Source: Eledone cirrhosa (lineage: Eukaryota; Mollusca; Cephalopoda; Octopoda; Eledonidae). Taken from it: a DNA stretch of 64,000 bases. Every line of letters begins with the position of its first letter. Position 1 is the first letter of the stretch. Where the stretch lies: the NCBI GenBank assembly GCA_964016885.1, contig OZ024741.1, positions 24,820,374-24,884,373 on the forward strand. Direction: 5' to 3'. The position numbers and the translations under genes were made by a program. Below the pieces are notes generated by a model. It did no database searches. It was not told where the DNA came from and saw only the letters and a list, made by a program, of their open reading frames with translations. Positions 49,301 through 61,300 of this stretch are shown piece by piece.

Positions 49301-52300
49301 TATAGGGTAATGAAAGGGTTAAACAACATAGACAGTGTCTTTTTTTAGAAATATGGTAATGAAAGGATTAAACAACATAGACAGTGTCTTTTATTAGAAA
49401 TATGATAATGAAAGGGTTTAACAACATAAACAGTATCTTTTATTAGAAATGTGGTAATGAAAGGGTTAAACAACATAGACAGTGTCTTTTATTAGAAATA
49501 TGGTAATGAAAGGGTTACACAACATAGACAGTGTCTTTTATTAGAAATATGGTAATGAAAGGGTTAAACAACATAGACAGTGTCTTTTATTAGAAATATG
49601 GTAATGAAAGGGTTAAACAACATAGACAGTGTCTTTTATTAGAAATATGGTAATGAAAGGTTTAAACAACATAGACAGTGTCTTTTATTAGAAATATGGT
49701 AATGAAAGGGTTAAACAACATAGACAGTGTCTTTTATTAGAAATAGGGTAATGAAAGGGTTAAACAACATAGACAGTGTCTTTTATTAGAAATATGATAA
49801 TGAAAGGGTTAAACAACATAGACAGTGTCTTTTATTAGAAATATGATAATGAAAGGGTTAAACAACATAGACAGTGTCTTTTATTAGAAATATGGTAATG
49901 AAAGGGTTAAACAACATAGACAGTGTCTTTTATTAGAAATATGGTAATGAAAGGGTTAAACAACATAGATAGTGTCTTTTATTAGAAATATGGTAATGAA
50001 AGGGTTAAACAACATAGACAGTGTCTTTTATTAGAAATATGATAATGAAAGGGTTAAACAACATAGACAGTGTCTTTTATTAGAAATATGGTAATGAAAG
50101 AGTTAAACAACATAGACAGTGTCTTTTATTAGAAATATGGTAATGAAAGGGTTAAACAACATAGACAGTGTGTTTTATTAGACATATGGTAATGAAAGGG
50201 TTAAACAACATAGAAAGTGTCTTTTATTAGATATAGGGTAATGAAAGTGTTAAACAACATAGACAGTGTCTTGTATTAGAAATATGGTAATGAAAGTGTT
50301 AAACAACATAGACAGTGTCTTTTATTAGAAATATGGTAATGAAAGGGTTAAACAACATAGACAGTGTCTTTTATTAGAAATATGGTAATGAAAGGGTTAA
50401 ACAACATAGACAGTGTCTTTCATTAGAAATATGGTAATGAAAGGTTTAAACAACATAGACAGTGTGTTTTATTAGAAATATGGTAATGAAAGGGTTAAAC
50501 AACATAGACAGTGTCTTTTATTAGAAATATGGTAATGAAAGGGTTAAACAACATAGACAGTGTCTTTTATTAGAAATATGATAATGAAAGGGTTAAACAA
50601 CATAGACAGTGTCTTTTATTAGATATAGGGTAATGAATGTGTTAAACAACATAGACAGTGTCTTTTATTAGAAATATGGTAATGAAAGGGTTAAACAACA
50701 TACATAGTGTCTTTTATTAGAATTATGGTAATGAAAGGGTTAAACAACATAGACAGTGTCTTTTATTAGATATAGGGTAATGAAAGGGTTAAACAACATA
50801 GACAGTGTCTTTTATTAGAAATATGGTAATGAAAGGGTTAAACAACATAGATAGTGTCTTTTATTAGAAATATGGTAATGAAAGGGTTAAACAACATAGA
50901 CAGTGTCTTTTATTAGATATAGGGTAATGAAAGGGTTAAACAACATAGACAGTGTCTTTTATTAGAAATATGGTAATGAAAGGGTTAAGCAACATAGACA
51001 GTGTCTTTTATTAGAAATATGGTAATGAAAGGTTTAAACAACATAGACAGTGTCTTTTATTAGAAATATGGTAATGAAAGGGTTAAACAACATAGACAGT
51101 GTCTTTTATTAGAAATATGGTAATGAAAGAGTTAAACAACATAGACAGTGTCTTTTATTAGAAATATGGTAATGAAAGGGTTAAACAACATACACAGTGT
51201 CTTTTATTAAATATAGGGTAATGAAAGTGTTAAAAAACATAGACAGTGTCTTTTATTAGAAATAGGGTAATGAAAGGGTTAAACAACATAGACAGTGTGT
51301 TTTGTTAGACATATGGTAATGAAAGGGTTAAACAACATAGACAGTGTCTTTTATTAGATATAGGGTAATGAAAGTGTTAAACAACATAGACAGTGTCTTT
51401 TATTAGAAATATGGTAATGAAAGGGTTAAACAACATAGACAGTGTGTTTTATTAGAAATATGGTAATGAAAGGGTTAAACAACATAGACAGTGTCTTTTA
51501 TTAAATATAGGGTAATGAAAGTGTTAAAAAACATAGACAGTGTCTTTTATTAGAAATATAATAATGAAAGGGTTAAACAACAGAAATATGGTAATGATAG
51601 GGTTAAACAACATAGACAGTGTCTTTTATTAGAAATATGATAATGAAAGGGTTAAACAACATAGACAGTGTCCTTTATTAGAAATATTGTAATGAAAGGG
51701 TTAAACAACATAGACAGCGTCTTTTATTAGAAATATGGTAATGAAAGTGTTAAACAACATAGACAGTGTCTTTTATTAGAAATACAACATAGACAGTGTG
51801 TTTTATTAGAAATATGGTAATGAAAGGGTTAAACAACATAGACAGTGTCTTTTATTAGAAATATGATAATGAAAGGGTTAAAAAACATAGACAGTGTCTT
51901 GTATTAGAAATATGGTAATGAAAGGGTTAAACAACATAGACAGTGTCTTTTATTAGAAATATGGTAATGAAAGGGTTAAACAACATAGACAGTGTCTTTT
52001 ATTAGAAATATGATAATGAAAGGGTTAAACAACATAGAGAGTGTCTTTTATTAGATATAGGGTAATGAATGTGTTAAACAACATAGACAGTGTCTTTTAT
52101 TAGAAATATGGTAATGAAAGGGTTAAACAACATAGACAGTGTCTTTTATTCGAAATATGATAATGAAAGGGTTAAACAACATAGAGAGTGTCTTTTATTA
52201 GATATAGGGTAATGAATGTGTTAAACAACATAGACAGTGTCTTTTATTAGAAATATGGTAATGAAAGGGTTAAACAACATAGACAGTGTCTTTTATTAGA

Positions 52301-55300
52301 AATATGGTAATGAAAGGGTTAGACAACATAGACAGTGTCATTTATTAGAAATATGGTAATGAAAGGGTTAAACAACATAGACAGTGTCTTTTATTAGAAA
52401 TATGGTAATGAAAGGGTTAAACAACATAGACAGTGTCTTTTATTAGAAATATGGTAATGAAAGGGTTAAACAACATAGACAGTGTCTTTTATTAGAAATA
52501 TGGTAATGAAAGGGTTAAACAACATAGACAGTGTCTTTTATTAGAAATATGGTAATGAAAGGGTTAAACAACATAGACAGTTTCTTTTATTGGAAATATG
52601 ATAATGAAAGGGTTAAACAACATAGACAGTGTCTTTTATTAGAAATATGGTAATGAAAGGGTTAAACAACATGGACAGTGTCTTTTATTAGAAATATGGT
52701 AATGAAAGGGTTAAACAACATAAACAGTGTCTTTTATTAGAAATATGATAATGAAAGGGTTAAACAACATAGACAGTGTCTTTTATTAGATATAGGGTAA
52801 TGAATGTGTTAAACAACATAGACAGTGTCTTTTATTAGAAATATGGTAATGAAAGGGTTAAACAACATAGACAGTGTCTTTTATTAGAAATATGGTAATG
52901 AAAGAGTTAAACAACATAGACAGTGTCTTTTATTAGAAATATGGTAATGAAAGGGTTAAACAACATAGACAGTGTGTTTTATTAGACATATGGTAATGAA
53001 AGGGTTAAACAACATAGACAGTGTCTTTTATTAGATATAGGGTAATGAAAGTGTTAAACAACATAGACAGTGTCTTGTATTAGAAATATGGTAATGAAAG
53101 TGTTGAACAACATAGACAGAGTCTTTTATTAGAAATATGGTAATGAAAGGGTTAAACAACATAGACAGTGTCTTTTATTAGAAATATGGTAATGAAAGGG
53201 TTAAACAACATAGACAGTGTCTTTTATTAGAAATATGGTAATGAAAGGGTTAAACAACATAGACAGTGTCTTTTATTAGAAATATGGTAATGAAAGATTT
53301 AAACAACATAGACAGTGTGTTTTATTAGAAATATGGTAATGAAAGGGTTAAACAACATGGACAGTGTCTTTTATTAGAAATATGATAAAGAAAGGGTTAA
53401 AAAACATAGACAGTGTCTTGTATTAGAAATATGGTATTGAAAGGGTTAAACAACATAGACAGTGTCTTTTATTAGAAATATGGTAATGAAAGGGTTAAAC
53501 AACATAGACAGTGTCTTTTATTAGAAATATGGTAATGAAAGGGTTAAACAACATAGACAATGTCTTTTATTAGAAATATGGTAATGAAAGGGTTAAACAA
53601 CATAGACAGTGTCTTTTATTAGAAATATGGTAATGAAAGGGTTATACAACATAGACAGTGTCTTTTATTGGAAATATGATAATGAAAGGGTTAAACAACA
53701 TAGACAGTGTCTTTTATTAGAAATATGGTAATGAAAGGGTTAAACAACATGGACAGTGTCTTTTATTAGAAATATGGTAATGAAAGGGTTAAACAACATA
53801 GACAGTGTCTTTTATTAGAAATATGATAATGAAAGGGTTAAACAACATAGACAGTGTCTTTTATTAGATATAGGGTAATGAAAGGGTTAAACAACATAGA
53901 CAGTGTCTTTTTTTAGAAATATGGTAATGAAAGGATTAAACAACATAGACAGTGTCTTTTATTAGAAATATGATAATGAAAGGGTTTAACAACATAAACA
54001 GTATCTTTTATTAGAAATGTGGTAATGAAAGGGTTAAACAACATAGACAGTGTCTTTTATTAGAAATATGGTAATGAAAGGGTTACACAACATAGACAGT
54101 GTCTTTTATTAGAAATATGGTAATGAAAGGGTTAAACAACATAGACAGTGTCTTTTATTAGAAATAGGGTAATGAAAGGGTTAAACAACATAGACAGTGT
54201 CTTTTATTAGAAATATGATAATGAAAGGGTTAAACAACATAGACAGTGTCTTTTATTAGAAATATGATAATGAAAGGGTTAAACAACATAGACAGTGTCT
54301 TTTATTAGAAATATGGTAATGAAAGGGTTAAACAACATAGACAGTGTCATTTATTAGAAATATGGTAATGAAAGGGTTAAACAACATAGATAGTGTCTTT
54401 TATTAGAAATATGGTAATGAAAGGGTTAAACAACATAGACAGTGTCTTTTATTAGAAATATGATAATGAAAGGGTTAAACAACATAGACAGTGTCTTTTA
54501 TTAGAAATATGGTAATGAAAGAGTTAAACAACATAGACAGTGTCTTTTATTAGAAATATGATAATGAAAGGGTTAAAAAACATAGACAGTGTCTTGTATT
54601 AGAAATATGGTAATGAAAGGGTTAAACAACATAGACAGTGTCTTTTATTAGAAATATGGTAATGAAAGGGTTAAACAACATAGACAGTGTCTTTTATTAG
54701 AAATATGATAATGAAAGGATTAAACAACATAGAGAGTGTCTTTTATTAGATATAGGGTAATGAATGTGTTAAACAACATAGACAGTGTCTTTTATCAGAA
54801 ATATGGTAGTGAAAGGTTTAAACAACATAGACAGTGTGTTTTATTAGAAATATGGTAATGCAAGGGTTAAACAACATAGACAGTGTGTTTTATTAGAAAT
54901 ATGATAATGAAAGGGTTAAAAAACATAGACAGTGTCTTGTATTAGAAATATGGTAATGAAAGGGTTAAACAACATAGGCAGTGTCTTTTATTAGAAATAT
55001 GGTAATGAAAGGGTTAAACAACATAGACAGTGTCTTTTATTAGAAATATGGTAATGAAAGGTTTAAACAACATAGACAGTGTCTTTTATTAGAAATATGG
55101 TAACGAAAGGGTTAAACAACATAGACAGTGTCTTTTATTGGAAATATGATAATGAAAGGGTTAAACAACATAGACAGTGTCTTTTATTAGAAATATGGTA
55201 ATGAAAGGGTTAAACAACATAGACAGTGTCTTTTATTAGAAATATGATAATGAAAGGGTTAAACAACATAGACAGTGTCTTTTATTAGATATAGGGTAAT

Positions 55301-58300
55301 GAATGTGTTAAACAACATAGACAGTGTCTTTTATTAGAAATATGGTAATGAAAGGGTTAAACAACATAGACAGTGTCTTTTATTAGAAATATGGTAATGA
55401 AAGAGTTAAACAACATAGACAGTGTCTTTTATTAGAAATATGGTAATGAAAGGGTTAAACAACATAGACAGTGTGTTTTATTAGACATATGGTAATGAAA
55501 GGGTTAAACAACATAGACAGTGTCTTTTATTAGATATAGGGTAATGAAAGTGTTAAACAACATAGACAGTGTCTTGTATTAGAAATATGGTAATGAAAGT
55601 GTTAAACAACATAGACAGTGTCTTTTATTAGAAATATGGTAATGAAAGGGTTAAACAACATAGACAGTGTCTTTTATTAGAAATATGGTAATGAAAGGGT
55701 TAAACAACATAGACAGTGTGTTTTATTAGAAATATGGTAATGAAAGGGTTAAACAACATAGACAGTGCCTTTTATTAGAAATATGGTAATGAAAGGGTTA
55801 AACAACATAGACAGTGTGTTTTATTAGAAATATGGTAATGAAAGGGTTAAACAACATAGACAGTGCCTTTTATTAGAAATATGGTAATGAAAGGGTTAAA
55901 CAACATAGACAGTGTCTTTTATTAAATATAGGGTAATGAAAGTGTTAAAAAACATAGACAGTGTCTTTTATTAGAAATATAATAATGAAAGGGTTAAACA
56001 ACAGAAATATTGTAATGATAGGTTTAAACAACATAGACAGTGTCTTTTATTAGAAATATGATAATGAAAGGGTTAAAAAACATAACAGTGTCTTGTATTA
56101 GAAATATGGTAATGAAAGGGTTAAACAACATAGACAGTGTCTTTTATTAGAAATATGGTAATGAAAGAGTTAAACAACATAGACAGTGTCTTTTATTAGA
56201 AATATGGTAATGAAAGGGTTAAACAACATAGACAGTGTGTTTTGTTAGACATATGGTAATGAAAGGGTTAAACAACATAGACAGTGTCTTTTATTAGATA
56301 TAGGGTAATGAAAGTGTTAAACAACATAGACAGTGTCTTTTATTAGAAATATGGTAATGAAAGGGTTAAACAACATAGACAGTGTGTTTTATTAGAAATA
56401 TGGTAATGAAAGGGTTAAACAACATAGACAGTGTCTTTTATTAGAAATATGGTAATGAAAGTGTTAAACAACATAGACAGTGTCTTTTATTAAATATAGG
56501 GTAATGAAAGTGTTAAAAAACATAGACAGTGTCTTTTATTAGAAATATAATAATGAAAGGGTTAAACAACAGAAATATGGTAATGATAGGGTTAAACAAC
56601 ATAGACAGTGTCTTTTATTAGAAATATGATAATGAAAGGGTTAAACAACATAGACAGTGTCCTTTATTAGAAATATTGTAATGAAAGGGTTAAACAACAT
56701 AGACAGCGTCTTTTATTAGAAATATGGTAATGAAAGTGTTAAACAACATAGACAGTGTCTTTTATTAGAAATACAACATAGACAGTGTGTTTTATTAGAA
56801 ATATGGTAATGAAAGGGTTAAACAACATAGACAGTGTCTTTTATTAGAAATATGATAATGAAAGGGTTAAAAAACATAGACAGTGTCTTGTATTAGAAAT
56901 ATGGTAATGAAAGGGTTAAACAACATAGACAGTGTCTTTTATTAGAAATATGGTAATGAAAGGGTTAAACAACATAGACAGTGTCTTTTATTAGAAATAT
57001 GATAATGAAAGGGTTAAACAACATAGAGAGTGTCTTTTATTAGATATAGGGTAATGAATGTGTTAAACAACATAGACAGTGTCTTTTATTAGAAATATGG
57101 TAATGAAAGGGTTAAACAACATAGACAGTGTCTTTTATTAGAAATATGGTAATGAAAGGGTTAGACAACATAGACAGTGTCATTTATTAGAAATATGGTA
57201 ATGAAAGGGTTAAACAACATAGACAGTGTCTTTTATTAGAAATATGGTAATGAAAGGGTTAAACAACATAGACAGTGTCTTTTATTAGAAATATGGTAAT
57301 GAAAGGGTTAAACAACATAGACAGTGTCTTTTATTAGAAATATGGTAATGAAAGGGTTAAACAACATAGACAGTGTCTTTTATTAGAAATATGGTAATGA
57401 AAGGGTTAAACAACATAGACAGTGTCTTTTATTGGAAATATGATAATGAAAGGGTTAAACAACATAGACAGTGTCTTTTATTAGAAATATGGTAATGAAA
57501 GGGTTAAACAACATGGACAGTGTCTTTTATTAGAAATATGGTAATGAAAGGGTTAAACAACATAGACAGTGTCTTTTATTAGAAATATGATAATGAAAGG
57601 GTTAAACAACATAGACAGTGTCTTTTATTAGATATAGGGTAATGAATGTGTTAAACAACATAGACAGTGTCTTTTATTAGAAATATGGTAATGAAAGGGT
57701 TAAACAACATAGACAGTGTCTTTTATTAGAAATATGGTAATGAAAGAGTTAAACAACATAGACAGTGTCTTTTATTAGAAATATGGTAATGAAAGGGTTA
57801 AACAACATAGACAGTGTGTTTTATTAGACATATGGTAATGAAAGGGTTAAACAACATAGACAGTGTCTTTTATTAGATATAGGGTAATGAAAGTGTTAAA
57901 CAACATAGACAGTGTCTTGTATTAGAAATATGGTAATGAAAGTGTTGAACAACATAGACAGAGTCTTTTATTAGAAATATGGTAATGAAAGGGTTAAACA
58001 ACATAGACAGTGTCTTTTATTAGAAATATGGTAATGAAAGGGTTCAACAACATAGACAGTGTCTTTTATTAGAAATATGGTAATGAAAGATTTAAACAAC
58101 ATAGACAGTGTGTTTTATTAGAAATATGGTAATGAAAGGGTTAAACAACATGGACAGTGTCTTTTATTAGAAATATGATAAAGAAAGGGTTAAAAAACAT
58201 AGACAGTGTCTTGTATTAGAAATATGGTATTGAAAGGGTTAAACAACATAGACAGTGTCTTTTATTAGAAATATGGTAATGAAAGGGTTAAACAACATAG

Positions 58301-61300
58301 ACAGTGTCTTTTATTAGAAATATGGTAATGAAAGGGTTAAACAACATAGACAATGTCTTTTATTAGAAATATGGTAATGAAAGGGTTAAACAACATAGAC
58401 AGTGTCTTTTATTAGAAATATGGTAATGAAAGGGTTATACAACATAGACAGTGTCTTTTATTGGAAATATGATAATGAAAGGGTTAAACAACATAGACAG
58501 TGTCTTTTATTAGAAATATGGTAATGAAAGGGTTAAACAACATGGACAGTGTCTTTTATTAGAAATATGGTAATGAAAGGGTTAAACAACATAGACAGTG
58601 TCTTTTATTAGAAATATGATAATGAAAGGGTTAAACAACATAGACAGTGTCTTTTATTAGATATAGGGTAATGAAAGGGTTAAACAACATAGACAGTGTC
58701 TTTTTTTAGAAATATGGTAATGAAAGGATTATCAACATAGACAGTGTCTTTTATTAGAAATATGATAATGAAAGGGTTTAACAACATAAACAGTATCTTT
58801 TATTAGAAATGTGGTAATGAAAGGGTTAAACAACATAGACAGTGTCTTTTATTAGAAATATGGTAATGAAAGGGTTACACAACATAGACAGTGTCTTTTA
58901 TTAGAAATATGGTAATGAAAGGGTTAAACAACATAGACAGTGTCTTTTATTAGAAATATGGTAATGAAAGGGTTAAACAACATAGACAGTGTCTTTTATT
59001 AGAAATATGATAATGAAAGGTTTAAACAACATAGACAGTGTCTTTTATTAGAAATATGGTAATGAAAGGGTTAAACAACATAGACAGTGTCTTTTATTAG
59101 AAATAGGGTAATGAAAGGGTTAAACAACATAGACAGTGTCTTTTATTAGAAATATGATAATGAAAGGGTTAAACAACATAGACAGTGTCTTTTATTAGAA
59201 ATATGGTAATGAAAGGGTTAAACAACATAGATAGTGTCTTTTATTAGAAATATGGTAATGAAAGGGTTAAACAACATAGACAGTGTCTTTTATTAGAAAT
59301 ATGATAATGAAAGGGTTAAACAACATAGACAGTGTCTTTTATTAGAAATATGGTAATGAAAGAGTTAAACAACATAGACAGTGTCTTTTATTAGAAATAT
59401 GATAATGAAAGGGTTAAAAAACATAGACAGTGTCTTGTATTAGAAATATGGTAATGAAAGGGTTAAACAACATAGACAGTGTCTTTTATTAGAAATATGG
59501 TAATGAAAGGGTTAAACAACATAGACAGTGTCTTTTATTAGAAATATGATAATGAAAGGATTAAACAACATAGAGAGTGTCTTTTATTAGATATAGGGTA
59601 ATGAATGTGTTAAACAACATAGACAGTGTCTTTTATCAGAAATAAGGTAATGATAGGTTTAAACAACATAGACAGTGTGTTTTATTAGAAATATGGTAAT
59701 GCAAGTGTTAAACAACATAGACAGTGTGTTTTATTAGAAATATGATAATGAAAGGGTTAAAAAACATAGACAGTGTCTTGTATTAGAAATATGGTAATGA
59801 AAGGGTTAAACAACATAGGCAGTGTCTTTTATTAGAAATATGGTAATGAAAGGGTTAAACAACATAGACAGTGTCTTTTATTAGAAATATGGTAATGAAA
59901 GGTTTAAACAACATAGACAGTGTCTTTTATTAGAAATATGGTAACGAAAGGGTTAAACAACATAGACAGTGTCTTTTATTGGAAATATGATAATGAAAGG
60001 GTTAAACAACATAGACAGTGTCTTTTATTAGATATAGGGTAATGAATGTGTTAAACAACATAGACAGTGTCTTTTATTAGAAATATGGTAATGAAAGGGT
60101 TAAACAACATAGACAGTGTCTTTTATTAGAAATATGGTAATGAAAGAGTTAAACAACATAGACAGTGTCTTTTATTAGAAATATGGTAATGAAAGGGTTA
60201 AACAACATAGACAGTGTGTTTTATTATACATATGGTAATGAAAGGGTTAAACAACATAGACAGTGTCTTTTATTAGATATAGGGTAATGAAAGTGTTAAA
60301 CAACATAGACAGTGTCTTGTATTAGAAATATGGTAATGAAAGTGTTAAACAACATAGACAGTGTCTTTTATTAGAAATATGGTAATGAAAGGGTTAAACA
60401 ACATAGACAGTGTCTTTTATTAGAAATATGGTAATGAAAGGGTTAAACAACATAGACAGTGTGTTTTATTAGAAATATGGTAATGAAAGGGTTAAACAAC
60501 ATAGACAGTGCCTTTTATTAGAAATATGGTAATGAAAGGGTTAAACAACATAGACAGTGTGTTTTATTAGAAATATGGTAATGAAAGGGTTAAACAACAT
60601 AGACAGTGCCTTTTATTAGAAATATGGTAATGAAAGGGTTAAACAACATAGACAGTGTCTTTTATTAAATATAGGGTAATGAAAGTGTTAAAAAACATAG
60701 ACAGTGTCTTTTATTAGAAATATAATAATGAAAGGGTTAAACAACAGAAATATGGTAATGATAGGTTTAAACAACATAGACAGTGTCTTTTATTAGAAAT
60801 ATGATAATGAAAGGGTTAAAAAACATAGACAGTGTCTTGTATTAGAAATATGGTAATGAAAGGGTTAAACAACATAGACAGTGTCTTTTATTAGAAATAT
60901 TGTAATGAAAGGGTTAAACAACATAGACAGTGTCTTTTATTAGAAATATGGTAATGAAAGTGTTAAACAACATAGACAGTGTCTTTTATTCGAAATACAA
61001 CATAGACAGTGTGTTTTATTAGAAATATGGTAATGAAAGGGTTAAACAACATAGACAGTGTCTTTTATTAGAAATATGATAATGAAAGGGTTAAAAAACA
61101 TAGACAGTGTCTTGTATTAGAAATATGGTAATGAAAGGGTTAAACAACATAGACAGTGTCTTTTATTAGAAATATGGTAATGAAAGGGTTAAACAACATA
61201 GACAGTGTCTTTTATTAGAAATATGATAATGAAAGGGTTAAACAACATAGAGAGTGTCTTTTATTAGATATAGTGTAATGAATGTGTTAAACAACATAGA

